From the NCBI GenBank assembly GCA_948976265.1, contig CARFUA010000014.1, positions 1 to 42,658 of the forward strand: 42,658 nucleotides of DNA. Reading direction: 5' to 3'. A program made the translations under genes and the position numbers. Positions 15,192-24,934 of the stretch are shown in pieces. The notes beneath the pieces are model-generated. The model ran no database searches. It saw nothing but the letters and a program-made list of their open reading frames with translations, and was not told the origin of the DNA. This DNA is from an uncultured Clostridia bacterium. Its GTDB lineage: Bacteria > Bacillota > Clostridia > TANB77 > CAG-508. Every line of letters starts with the position of its first letter. Position 1 is the stretch's first letter.

Positions 15192-17796
15192 ATGGCAGAA
15201 CTTTCCCCAATGATGCAAAGTTATTTAGAAAAAAAAGCGGAATATCCAGATAGTATTTTATTTTATCGATTAGGCGATTTTTATGAAATGTTTTATGAAG
15301 ATGCCATTTTAGCATCTCGTGAATTAGAAATTACATTAACTGGTAGAGCTTGTGGAACAGCGGAAAAAGCGCCGATGTGTGGTGTCCCTTATCATGCGGT
15401 TGATACGTATCTTTCCAGATTAATTGCTAAAGGTTATAAAGTAGCAATTTGCGAGCAATTAGAAGATGCCAAACAAGCGAAGGGAATTGTCAAAAGAGAT
15501 GTTATTCGTGTTGTTACGCCAGGAACAGTAATTGAAAATAATATGCTAGAAGAAAAACGAAATAATTATATCATGGCAATTGTTAAAAAAGGAATTCATT
15601 ATGGAATTGCCATTTGTGATATTAGTACAGGCGAATTTTATGCAACAGAAATCAAACTTTCAGAAAACAATTTTGAGAAATTGTTAGATGAATATGCCCG
15701 TTTTACACCATCCGAAATTGTAATTAATCCAGCCATGTCAGCTTGCGAAAAAGAAATTTCCATTATGAAAGATAGAGCCAATACATTTGTTACGGTAAGA
15801 AACGAGGAAATATTTGCAGAAGAGATTGAGAAAATAGAGTCACAATATAAGGTGGTTGACAGTTTTGAAAAAGAGAAAAAAATAACAACCGAAAATTTAG
15901 CTGTAGCGAGTATCAACGGACTTTTGAATTATTTTGAAGAAACGCAAAAAATGAAATTAGAGCATATTAATACATTGAAACTATATGAAGTCCAAAAATA
16001 TATGTCGCTGGATATTAGTGCCAGACGAAATCTAGAATTAACCGAAAGAATGCGTGATAAATCGAAAATGGGAACCTTAATGTGGGTTTTAGACAAAACT
16101 TCAACTTCCATGGGAGGAAGACTTTTGAGACGTTGGATTCATGACCCATTATTAGAAATTGCGGAAATCAGAGCGAGAAATACAGCCGTTAAAGAGTTAA
16201 AGGAAAATTTAATGTTAAGAGGCGATGTAACTGAGATTTTAAATAAAGTATATGATATTGAACGATTAGCAGGAAAAATTTCTTATGGAAATGCCAATGG
16301 AAGAGACTTGATTTCTTTGAAAAATTCGTTGTGGAAGGTTCCAGAATTAAAGAAAATTCTATCCAATGTCAATTCAAATTTATTGCAAAAATTCTATGAG
16401 GATTTAGATGAATTAACCGATATTGCAAAATTGATTGATGAAGCCATTGTAGAAGAACCGCCGATTAGCGTTAAAGAAGGTGGCATTATTAAAATGGGTT
16501 ATAATCCAGAAATCGATGAATACAAAAGTGCTTCGATTGATGGAAAACAATGGATTTTGAAATTGGAGGCAAAAGAAAGAGAAAAAAGCGGAATCAAAAA
16601 TCTGAAGATTGGTTATACCAAAGTGTTTGGTTATTATATTGAAATTACGAAATCTTTTTTAAACCAAGTACCAGAAGAATATATTCGAAAACAAACTTTG
16701 ACTAATGCAGAAAGATTTATCACACAAGAATTAAAAGACATGGAAAATAAAATTTTAGGTGCACAAGAAAAAGCAATTCAATTGGAATACAATGAATTTA
16801 TCAAAATTCGAGAAGAGATTGCAAAAAATATTGAAAGATTGCAAAAAACAGCCAATATCATTGCCAATATTGATGTTTTGACAAGTTTAGCAACCGTAGC
16901 AGAAAATAATAACTATGTTTGCCCAGAAATCGATGATAGTGGCGTAATTGAAATTGAGGAAGGACGTCATCCAGTTGTTGAAAACATGTTAGACAGCGGA
17001 AGTTTTGTACAAAATGATACCCAATTAGATATCACGCATAACCGAGTCGCAATTATCACAGGACCCAATATGGCTGGAAAATCAACGTATATGCGTCAAG
17101 TAGCCTTGATTTGTTTGATGGCACAAATGGGAAGTTTTGTTCCAGCCAAAACAGCTCATTTAGGAATTGTTGACAAAATTTTTACCCGTGTTGGTGCATC
17201 GGATGATTTAAGCATGGGACAAAGTACCTTTATGGTTGAAATGGCAGAAGTGGCCAATATTTTAAAAGATGCGACACCAAAAAGTTTAGTTGTTTTAGAT
17301 GAAATTGGACGTGGAACTTCTACGTATGACGGACTTTCGATTGCGTGGTCTGTGGCAGAATATATTGCAGAAAAGATTGGGTGTAAGACTTTGTTTGCGA
17401 CGCATTATCATGAATTGGTGCAATTGGAAGAAAAAATAGAAGGAATTAAAAATTATTCGATTGCGGTCAAGGAAAAAGGAGAAGATATCATTTTTCTTAG
17501 AAAAATTATCGAAGGTGGAACCGATGAGAGTTATGGAATTCATGTTGCTAAACTAGCGGGTGTTCCGAACGATGTTGTCAAAAGAGCCAATAAAATTTTA
17601 AATTCCTTAGAAAAGGGAGATGTCAAGGTAAAAGAACCAAAAGAAGATAAAAAACAAGTGGAAGGACAACTTGATTTGTACAATCTTCAATTTGCAGATA
17701 TTGCCCATGAATTAGATAAAATCAATTTAAATGAATTGACACCAATTGAAGCGTTAAATGTTTTGGTGAAGTTAAAACGGAAAAGTTGCAGGATAA
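15192..17796 (+). CDS. mutS: DNA mismatch repair protein MutS, +1 shift at CGG near its end
   Basis: The N-terminal mismatch-binding motif is in FYRLGDFYEMFYEDA. The C-terminal ATPase has Walker A GPNMAGKSTYM, signature STFMVEMAEVANIL, Walker B LVVLDEIGRGTST and the ATHYHEL loop. The conventional frame runs to 17837, through the terminator hairpin and into the convergent gene, with an odd basic tail (CRIRKRTICVTYKSFF). Skipping the C of the in-frame CGG at 17778-17780 instead gives NVLVKLK-GKVAG and a stop at 17794-17796, just before the terminator. Restored length is 867 residues. It recognises mismatches after replication; mutL does not follow. Confidence 0.9.
17778..17781 (+). other. +1 frame-break site 6 (AAA C GGA AAA), mutS
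   Basis: In-frame CGG, codon 863. Shifted stop 17794-17796; unshifted stop 17835-17837, inside the convergent gene. Confidence 0.65.
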
Positions 17797-17798
17797 GA

Positions 17799-17835
17799 AA
17801 AAGAACGATTTGTGTAACATACAAATCGTTCTTTT
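17799..17835. terminator. Bidirectional terminator after mutS
   Basis: AAGAACGATTTGT pairs perfectly with ACAAATCGTTCTT around a GTAACAT loop, followed by TTT; A-run on the other side. Confidence 0.85.
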
Positions 17836-18040
17836 AAGCTATTTTATTTGTAATTTCTCGAATGTATTGTCCTAGCTCACTATCACTTAAATCAAGTTCT
17901 AAAATTAATTTTTTTAAAATGTCTCGTCTAGGTAAATCTTCTTCATTATCGATACGTACATATTGTCTTAAACTAATCCCTAATAATTCTGACATTTTTA
18001 CCTGTGTGTATTTTTTTGATATTCTTTTTTCTTTTATCAT
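17834..18040 (-). CDS. Small Cro/CI-type helix-turn-helix repressor
   Basis: 68 residues on the minus strand, start 18040 with AAGGAGG upstream. The sequence YTQVKMSELLGISLRQYVRIDN is a Cro/C1 helix-turn-helix, and the protein is almost only the DNA-binding domain. It diverges from the pilin-like gene at 18160. The shared upstream region holds a perfect TGACATT-A-AATGTCA palindrome over the pilin promoter -35 and another ATGTCA half-site near its own start, so it probably represses both. Its C-terminal end reaches the mutS terminator. Confidence 0.7.
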   Translation of the reverse strand: MIKEKRISKKYTQVKMSELLGISLRQYVRIDNEEDLPRRDILKKLILELDLSDSELGQYIREITNKIA

Positions 18041-18100
18041 AAATCAACCTCCTTATGGTTAACCTATTATTATTATGTCATAAATAAAAATAGAAATATA

Positions 18101-18129
18101 TTGACATTAAATGTCATGTTTTGTATAAT
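18101..18129 (+). promoter_or_regulatory. Promoter and operator of the pilin-like cluster
   Basis: TTGACA (18101-18106), 17 bases, TATAAT (18124-18129). The palindrome TGACATTAAATGTCA (18102-18116) covers the -35 box; a further half-site ATGTCA is at 18075-18080. Confidence 0.7.
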
Positions 18130-18159
18130 AAAATGAAAAGAAAGAAAAGGAGGATACAA

Positions 18160-18363
18160 ATGAAAAAGGAACGAGGAATTACACTAATTGCACTAGTTGT
18201 AACGATAATAGTTTTATTAATTTTAGCAGGAGTGAGTATTAGAACATTAACAGGAGACAATGGAATTTTAAACAGAGCTAAAACGGCTAAAGAATTAACA
18301 GAAAAGGCAATAGCGAAAGAAAAACTGCAAATAGAATTAATAGATTTAGCTGGAGAAAAATGA
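18160..18363 (+). CDS. Pilin-like N-terminal fragment
   Basis: 67 residues from ATG 18160 (AAGGAGG upstream). MKKERG-ITLIALVVTIIVL is a prepilin-type signal and helix without Glu5, followed by the start of the stalk (NGILNRAKTAKELTEKA), and then it stops at TGA 18361-18363. Homologous pilin-like proteins in this window continue into a globular domain in the same chain; here that domain is in the next ORF, which overlaps by four bases (ATGA). Either the pair is translationally coupled or a base was lost in the A5 run at 18356-18360. Confidence 0.65.
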   Translation: MKKERGITLIALVVTIIVLLILAGVSIRTLTGDNGILNRAKTAKELTEKAIAKEKLQIELIDLAGEK

Positions 18364-19511
18364 CTAATATAAAATATAATTCAGACAAATATTTGACTAA
18401 TTATTTGAATGAAAAAGGATTTGAAGTAGAAGAGGATATTGTGATTGTAGATGGATGGCAATTTGTAATAGATAGAACAGTTCCAAAAATAATAGATGAT
18501 GAATTAGGAAAAATAACAGAAGCAGAAAGATTATTGCCAACAATAACCAAACTGGAAAAACAAATGAATGGAACACAAATAAAAATAAATATCAAAGTAA
18601 GAAATTCTGAAGAATTAAAAGTAAATTACTCAATAAAAGAAAAAGGAGCAGGTGAAGATTTACAAAAAGTAGAAAATATAACAGAATTAGAGCATACATT
18701 TAGTGAATTGACACCAGGAAAAGAATACATTATAACTGTGGAAACTAAGAATAAATACGGAGAAGACAAAAGGACAGTAGAAATTTATACGACAAGCATT
18801 CGTTTTAGTCAAGAGTTGCTAAAAATGAAAGTAGGAGAAACAAAAAAGATAGAATATTCGATAGATTCAGAAGATGTAAACAATATGGCAATAGAGTGGG
18901 AGTCAGCAGATGAAACAATAGCAACAGTAGAAAATGGTGAAGTCAAAGCTCTAAAAAAAGGAAGTACAACAATCAAAGCAATACTAAAAGATGGAAGTAA
19001 TGCTTTCGCAGAATGTGTAATTAAAGTTACAGAGCCATTGCAACCAATTAAACTTATTGATAAAGGAGTAACAAATCAAGAGATTTTAGGTGGTTGGGAA
19101 AATTTTGCAAGTAATTGGCAGGATTCATTTGTTAGTGATACACTTGTTGCAGGGTGTATAAGTATAGCTGCTTCTCATAAAAATAACATAGTAGGAATGA
19201 TTTCTAAAAATGCAATAGATGTTACAGAAATAGAGAATATATCAGCACAACTTGAAATTGAAGCAAATTATCCAGGTTTAACAACACATATTTATATTGG
19301 ACTATGTTCAAAAAAGGATGATTTGCCATTGCAATTTGAAATGTATAATAAGGAATCAATAATAAGCGATGGCGTAAAAATACCATGTGAGCTTAATGTG
19401 GATGTTAGTGATTTAGAAGGAGAATATTATTTGAAAATATTAATAATACATGGTTCAGAAGCTATAGCATATAGTTCGATAGGATATATATATGATGTCA
19501 TAGCAAAATAG
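18360..19511 (+). CDS. Globular part of a split pilin-like protein with Ig-like domain
   Basis: 383 residues in the -1 frame relative to the preceding ORF. It starts with a linker typical of these pilins (EDIVIVDGWQFVIDRTVPKI). A fibronectin-III-like stretch follows (residues ~70-140), then a Big_2 (Ig-like) domain (about 145-225: LKMKVGETKKIEYSI...ADETIATVENGEVKALKKGSTTI...) and a C-terminal beta-rich domain of unknown type. It has no signal sequence, so it would be exported only if fused to the upstream ORF. It contains no in-frame CGG, so this split is unlike the others in the window. Confidence 0.6.
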   Translation: MTNIKYNSDKYLTNYLNEKGFEVEEDIVIVDGWQFVIDRTVPKIIDDELGKITEAERLLPTITKLEKQMNGTQIKINIKVRNSEELKVNYSIKEKGAGEDLQKVENITELEHTFSELTPGKEYIITVETKNKYGEDKRTVEIYTTSIRFSQELLKMKVGETKKIEYSIDSEDVNNMAIEWESADETIATVENGEVKALKKGSTTIKAILKDGSNAFAECVIKVTEPLQPIKLIDKGVTNQEILGGWENFASNWQDSFVSDTLVAGCISIAASHKNNIVGMISKNAIDVTEIENISAQLEIEANYPGLTTHIYIGLCSKKDDLPLQFEMYNKESIISDGVKIPCELNVDVSDLEGEYYLKILIIHGSEAIAYSSIGYIYDVIAK

Positions 19512-19597
19512 TTAATTGTTGACAATAATTTAAATTATTGATAAAATAAACAAGAAAATAACGAGAAAACAAAAGAAAGAAGAGGTATGAGTAAAGA

Positions 19598-20963
19598 ATG
19601 AAATTAAAGAAAAAAGAAATGGGAATTACACTAATAGTTCTAGTTGTAACAATTATTGTGTTACTGATTCTGGCAGGTGTGGTACTCAGAATAGTAGCAG
19701 GTGAACAAGGAATTTTGAAAAGGACAGAAGATGCTGTTACCAAAAATGACAAAGGAACAGCCATCGAAGAATTGGAACTAGCAATAGCTGACCTAAAAGT
19801 CAAATATTGGGAGGATGGAGCAGTAGGTTCACTACAAGATTATGTGATAAATGCGCTAGATAAATATGAAGAAATAGGCGGAAAATTATTAGGAACTTTA
19901 AGCATTGAACCAACAGGAAAATTGAGTTATGAAACTGAGACTACGGTAATAGGCTGGATTGATGAAAAAGGAAATTTGCAGATTGGTGAAAAAAATATGG
20001 AGCCTCCTACGATACCAGAAGGCTTAGAAATTGGCTCAACAGTAAGTTACAATCCAAGTGGAACGTATAATTGGCAGGCAGAATATTGTTCTAGTAATAA
20101 AACGGTAGAAACAGATGATGTCGAGTTGAATAGTGGAACAGGAGAAAGTTTCAATATCAGTAGCTGGAGAGTATTCAATATTGATAGGGCAACAGGAAAG
20201 ATAGAAATGGTACCAGCTGGACCAACAAGTGGAGAGGTGTATTTAGGAGAATCGCAAGGCTATAATAATGGAGTAAAATTGTTGAATGATGCGTGTAATA
20301 GTTTATATTCAGATAGCAGTAAAGGAATAACGGCAAGGAGTATTAATAGAGGAGATATTGAAAAACGAATCGAAAAAGAAAAGCTAGCCACCATAAAAGC
20401 AGGTTATTCACACACGAATTTATCAAGTTATGCGCATTTGAATGAAAATGATCAAGTAAGTAATGCGTATGAAAAAGATGCTAGTAAATATCCATTAATT
20501 TATGGAAAAGAAGCATTATCAGTAATTGATGGAAATCCTAATGCTGATGGATTAGAAATGAGTGAGCAGAAAGTTTTGATAGGAAGAACAGAAGCAGATG
20601 CAAATGGAAAGGTAGCCTCAAACCGGTAAATTGCAGGCGGAGACAAGTATTCAGCCATATCAGACGTATTATTACATGGGAAACAAAGAACTTTCAGAGA
20701 CATTAGAGGAGATTGATTTCGATATGATTGTTCCCAAAAACGAAACAAGTAAAACTTATTGGGTTTCTACACGATGTATAAATGCAATGGAAGATTTTTG
20801 CTATTTTGGTATATATTGTGTAGAATCAGGTGCTTTTGGAGCGTATGGAATAGATGGGTCTAATACATTTGCAAATCATAATTTGTGTGCATTATTTCCA
20901 GTTGTTTCATTGGATGTAGAACATATAAAAAAAGATGGGGGAAGTGGATTTAAGGTAGAATAA
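19598..20963 (+). CDS. Pilin-like surface protein, +1 shift at CGG
   Basis: ATG 19598; prepilin-type N-terminus KKEMG-ITLIVLVVTIIVLL without Glu5, stalk, and a globular domain of a kind recurrent in Clostridia (SSWRVFNIDRATGKIEMVPA, YNNGVKLLNDACNSLYSD, GITARSINRGDIEKRI). The conventional frame ends at 20629, where CGG 20624-20626 is followed directly by TAA. Skipping C gives VASN-GKLQAETSIQPYQTYYY and continues to the expected end (TRCINAMEDFCYFGIY..., LCALFPVVSLDVE), stopping at 20963. Restored length is 454 residues. A terminator at 20998 closes the unit. Confidence 0.75.
20624..20627 (+). other. +1 frame-break site 7 (AAC C GGT AAA), pilin-like gene
   Basis: In-frame CGG immediately before TAA; the shift reads GGT AAA and restores 112 further codons. 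Confidence 0.75.
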
Positions 20964-20997
20964 ATATGATATAATAAAAGGTGAGAGCCCTATTTAA

Positions 20998-21030
20998 GAG
21001 AAGAATTTTCAAATTCTTCTCTATTTTTTT
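20998..21030 (+). terminator. Terminator after the pilin-like cluster
   Basis: GAGAAGAATTT TC AAATTCTTCTC, perfect 11-bp stem, then TATTTTTTT. A TATAAT at 20969-20974 precedes it in the same way as at 13586. Confidence 0.85.
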
Positions 21031-21057
21031 CTTAAAAATAAGAATTCTTAAAATAAC

Positions 21058-21086
21058 TTGACAGATGTTTACGAAATTTATATAAT
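21058..21086 (+). promoter_or_regulatory. Promoter of the ATP-grasp operon
   Basis: TTGACA (21058-21063), 17 bases, TATAAT (21081-21086): consensus. Confidence 0.8.
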
Positions 21087-21121
21087 AAATTTATCAAAAA
21101 CAAAGAAATTGGAGCTTAAAA

Positions 21122-22045
21122 ATGGAAGAATGGAGAATGAGAAAACAGTTCATTGAGGAAATATGTAGTGAAAAAGGTATTGAAAAGGAAGAGATTTCGT
21201 ATGGATGGATTTCGATTTTAAAAAAGGGAAAGATTCAAAAAAAATTAGTCAATTATAATTTTCAGTTGAATCCTAAAATTGCTATAGAATTGGCGAAAGA
21301 TAAATATTCCACTTATGAGGTGCTAACCTATTATGGAATTCCGATTGTGGAACATCAAGTTTTATTTAATCAAAAAATGATGCCAAGTTTTGAAACCAGT
21401 CAACCGAATGAAATATTGAAAAATGATAAAAAACAAGTTATAAAAGCGAATAATTCATTGCAGGGGAAGGATGTTTATGTGTGCCAAGATAGGGCAAGAA
21501 AAATACAGTTGGTGCAAGAACTTTTTGAAAAAGAAATCGAAGCGGTTGTTGTATGTCCGTATTTGGACATTGAATATGAATATCGAGCCATATTTTTGGC
21601 TGGCGAGATGATTTATCTTTATAAAAAACAGAAACCTTTTGTCATAGGCGATGGAAAATCAACCATTCAAGAATTAGTGGAAAAGCAAGTGAGTTATTTA
21701 GAAGAACCAATCGAAGGTTTGGATTTTGCAAGGATTCCTCAAAAAGGGAAAAAAGTGATGGTTGGTTGGAAACATAATTTGAGCAAAGGCGCGATTCCAG
21801 TATTAATTGACTGTCATGATGCCTATTATGAAAAAGTTAGAAATATTGCCATTCAGGCTGGCAATGCGTTGGAACTAAAATTTGCTTCGGTAGATGTGGT
21901 GGTAACAAAAGAGAAAAAAGTTTGTGTGATAGAGGTAAATTCAAGGGTGTGTATTCATAAGTTTTGTGAATTGGCGCCAAATGGAATGGCGATTGGAAAA
22001 GAAATTTATGCGAAAGTAATTGATAAAATGTTGGAAGAAGTCTAA
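21122..22045 (+). CDS. ATP-grasp ligase-like protein
   Basis: 307 residues. The central part reads KQVIKANNSLQGKDVYVCQD (ATP-grasp small loop) and VVVCPYLDIEYEYRAIFLAGEMIYLYKKQKP, and the C-terminal part FASVDVVVTKEKKVCVIEVNSRVCIHKF has the metal-binding Glu/Asn of the fold. Closest in style to cyanophycin-synthetase/glutathione-synthetase type ATP-grasp domains, which join a carboxylate to an amine via acyl phosphate. The substrate cannot be told from sequence. First in an operon with the DUF2207 and ROK genes (19- and 23-base gaps). Confidence 0.7.
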   Translation: MEEWRMRKQFIEEICSEKGIEKEEISYGWISILKKGKIQKKLVNYNFQLNPKIAIELAKDKYSTYEVLTYYGIPIVEHQVLFNQKMMPSFETSQPNEILKNDKKQVIKANNSLQGKDVYVCQDRARKIQLVQELFEKEIEAVVVCPYLDIEYEYRAIFLAGEMIYLYKKQKPFVIGDGKSTIQELVEKQVSYLEEPIEGLDFARIPQKGKKVMVGWKHNLSKGAIPVLIDCHDAYYEKVRNIAIQAGNALELKFASVDVVVTKEKKVCVIEVNSRVCIHKFCELAPNGMAIGKEIYAKVIDKMLEEV

Positions 22046-22063
22046 GAAAAGGAGAAACGAAAG

Positions 22064-23949
22064 ATGAAAAGAAACCCAAAAATACTATTTGTAATATTTT
22101 TTGTAGGAATTATTTGGTGTTTGCAAAATCGCTGTTTTGCAGGAACACAAAGATTGAATTCGTTGCATTATGATGTCCAATTAAATGAGAATGGCGATAT
22201 GGAAGTTGTTGAGACTTGGGATATTACTATTCGCGAAACGAATACGGTGTTTAAGGATTTTGAATTAGATAATAGAAAATATTCTGGAATAACGAATGTG
22301 AAAGTAAAAGATTTGGATACAGGAGCAACTTTGAAACAGATTTATAAAGAAATGTATCATGTAACAAAAGGATGCTATTATGGATTACCTGTTTCAAATG
22401 AAAAATTTGAGATTGCTTGGGGTGTCGGATTGGATAATTCTTCTGCAAGAAAACAATATGAGATTTCTTATACAGTTGAAAATGTAGTTTCGGTGTATGA
22501 GGACTGTAGTGAATTGTATTGGCAGTTTATAGGAACGAGTAATGGAATGGCAGGAGATAAAGTAACGGGAACCATTCAATTGCCACAGCCAATGCTTAAT
22601 TTGGAAAGTTTGCGAGTTTGGGCACATGGAGCGTTGAATGGAGAAATTTCTAGGGTTTCAAAAGATACTGTGAAGTTTGAACTGAAAAGTCTGGAGCCTC
22701 AAACGATGTTAGAAGTAAGAGTTGTTGTGGAAGAACCGATTTTTTCAAAAAGTGTGAAAAATTCGTCTCAAAGAAGACTTGAAGAAATTATTGCCGAAGA
22801 AACCGAATGGGCGAATCAAGCCAATCGCGAAAGAAGAAAAGCGAAGGCAATTATTATAGGAATAGCGGTAATTTATATTGTTGTATTTTTATTTTTTGGA
22901 AAAAAAGTATTATGTTATTGGAAAAAAATGAAGTCGTTTCCGAAAAATCCATACCAGATTGAGATTGGAAAATATTTTAGAGATATTCCAAGAGAAAAGG
23001 ACGCGACACCAGCAGATGCTGCATTTTTATACTATTTAAAGCTGAAAGGAAAAGAAAATTATGTTATTTCAGCTACTCTATTGCAATTATGCTTAAAAGG
23101 TTATATTTCTTTTGAAAAAGAAGGGAAAAAGGACATTCGAATTCATTTGCTAAAACCAATGGATAATGCTTTAAAAAAGACGGAAAGACTTGTTTATGGG
23201 ATTTTAACATGGCCAGCTGGAGTTCCAAAAGAAAAGACCGTTACAATGGAGCAAATCGAAAAATGCATGCAAAAACATTATGATAAATGTGAATTGCTTA
23301 TGAATGATTTAAGCAACTACGCTAAAGAAGCACAAGAAGAATGTCAAAATTATGATTTAGTAGCAGGAGAGCAAGCTTCAAGATATACAGCAAAATCAAC
23401 GATTTATATCATGGTGACGATTGGTTGTGGGCTTTTCTTAGCGCCCATATCAATGCTTTTGGCACCAATTATACTAGAATGGATAATTAGTGCGATTCTT
23501 TTATCAAAAACAGCGAAACGAATTCCTGTTTTAACAGAACAAGGAGAACTAGAAAAACAACAATGGGCGGGGCTTAAAAATTATATGGAAGATTTTTCAT
23601 TACTGAAAGACAAAGATATCCCAGATTTAGTTTTATGGGAAAAATATTTGGTGTATGCTACGGTTTTTGGAATTTCGGATAAAGTTGTAAAACAATTGAA
23701 AGTGGTTTATCCACAATTGGAAAATTTGGATAACAGGACTTATACGTATCTATATTTGATGTCAGATACAAGATTTGCGAATGGATTTATAGGGGACTTA
23801 AATAAAAGTACCAATAGTGCTTATTCGGCGTATAAATCAGCTTATTCAGCGGCGCATTCTAGTTCAAGTAGCGGTTCAGGTTCTGGTGGAGGATTCTCTA
23901 GCGGAGGCGGAGGCCGGTGGCGGCGGCGGTCGGAATGGGCGGACGCTAA
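22064..23949 (+). CDS. DUF2207 membrane protein, two +1 shifts at CGG in its Gly-rich tail
   Basis: A signal peptide (residues 1-26) and an extracellular DUF2207 domain (LHYDVQLNENGDMEVVETWDI...) come first, then a TM near 265-285 (IIIGIAVIYIVVFLFFG), a cytoplasmic region, two further TMs near 450-480 and a Ser/Gly-rich tail, the standard layout. These proteins usually end in a long glycine run. Here the conventional frame leaves the run at CGG 23915 and fuses with the downstream kinase. Skipping C there and at the next in-frame CGG (23931) gives an uninterrupted Gly tail, GMGGR and a stop at 23947-23949, before the kinase ribosome site. Restored length is 627 residues. Function unknown. Confidence 0.78.
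23915..23918 (+). other. +1 frame-break site 8 (GGC C GGT GGC), DUF2207 gene
   Basis: In-frame CGG in a run of Gly codons; the shift keeps the glycine run. Confidence 0.65.
23931..23934 (+). other. +1 frame-break site 9 (GGT C GGA ATG), DUF2207 gene
   Basis: In-frame CGG in the frame set by site 8. The shift leads to TAA at 23947-23949; without it translation would end at 23973-23975 over the next start codon. Confidence 0.6.
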
Positions 23950-23971
23950 AGATTTCAAAAAGGAGAAAAAA

Positions 23972-24877
23972 ATGAAGATAGGAATTGATATTGGTGGAAG
24001 TCATATTGGGATTGGAATTGTAGATATTAATGGTAAGATAATAGAAAAAAGTGAAAAAAGACTGATGAGTGCTGAAAAACAAGATGTTGAAAAAGCAATT
24101 GAAAATTATATTGTTGAACAAACAAATGACTTTATGAAAAAATATAAAATAACAGGAATGGGATTGTCTGTGCCAGGAACCGTAAGTCATGATACAATTA
24201 TAAAAGCATCCAGTCTTGGGTTTGAGAATTATGAAATAGTAAAAAAGTTACAAGAAAAAATAAAGCTTCCCATAAAAATGAGAAATGATGCAAAATGTGC
24301 AGCCATTGCAGAAGATGCATATGGACTTTTGAAAAAATATAAAAGAAGTTTATTTTTCACATTAGGTACAGGAATTGGTGGAGCGGTTATCATTGAACAT
24401 AAACTGTTGGATACAGGAGATAAACCAGGTTGTGAAGTAGGTCATATGGCAATCGAAAAAAATGGAAAACTATGCAAATGTGGCAAAAAAGGATGTTGGC
24501 AACAATATGCCTCTATGAAAGCGTTAAAAGATAATTTGCGAAAAGAGTTAGGATATGATGAAACAACAAGTGGAGAAGATTTATTGAATCTTATTAAAAA
24601 CAATAAACAAGGGCAAGAAAATTATGAAAAAATAGAAAAGATATTAGAAGAATATATCGAAGATTTGAGCATAGGAATTTGTAATTTAGTCAATATTTTT
24701 GAACCAGAAGCAATTGGGATAGGCGGTAGTTTTGTTTATTTTGAAGAAGTATTATTGCAAAGGTTAAAGAACAAGATTCTTGAAAAAACACAGTTGTTTA
24801 ATGAAAGAGAAGATATCATAATTGAAACAGCTATTTTAGGAAATGATGCTGGAATGATTGGAGCAGTGCTTGAATAA
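23972..24877 (+). CDS. ROK-family sugar kinase (glucokinase-like)
   Basis: 301 residues from ATG 23972 (AAAAAGGAG upstream). MKIGIDIGGSHIGIGIVD is the phosphate-1 motif, followed by MRNDAKCAAIAEDAYG, the phosphate-2 loop LGTGIGGAVI, GCEVGHMAI, and the zinc site CKCGKKGCWQQYAS (CxCGxxGC). The usual Glu of GCxExxxS is Gln here. ROK kinases phosphorylate glucose, N-acetylglucosamine or related sugars in the cytosol; specificity cannot be assigned. It is a separate protein, not a fusion, once the two CGG shifts of the upstream gene are applied. Confidence 0.88.
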   Translation: MKIGIDIGGSHIGIGIVDINGKIIEKSEKRLMSAEKQDVEKAIENYIVEQTNDFMKKYKITGMGLSVPGTVSHDTIIKASSLGFENYEIVKKLQEKIKLPIKMRNDAKCAAIAEDAYGLLKKYKRSLFFTLGTGIGGAVIIEHKLLDTGDKPGCEVGHMAIEKNGKLCKCGKKGCWQQYASMKALKDNLRKELGYDETTSGEDLLNLIKNNKQGQENYEKIEKILEEYIEDLSIGICNLVNIFEPEAIGIGGSFVYFEEVLLQRLKNKILEKTQLFNEREDIIIETAILGNDAGMIGAVLE

Positions 24878-24892
24878 AAAGTAAAAAATAGA

Positions 24893-24921
24893 TTGACTTT
24901 TTGGAAAAAAAGGTGTAAAAT
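24893..24921 (+). promoter_or_regulatory. Promoter of T-box/valS
   Basis: TTGACT (24893-24898), 17 bases, TAAAAT (24916-24921). Confidence 0.7.
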
Positions 24922-24934
24922 AACAATATCGATA

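Noticed and set aside
22064..24877. A single 937-residue DUF2207-ROK kinase fusion
   Set aside because: The junction is a frame artefact at CGG 23915/23931. With the shifts DUF2207 stops at 23949, and the kinase has its own ribosome site and ATG at 23972.
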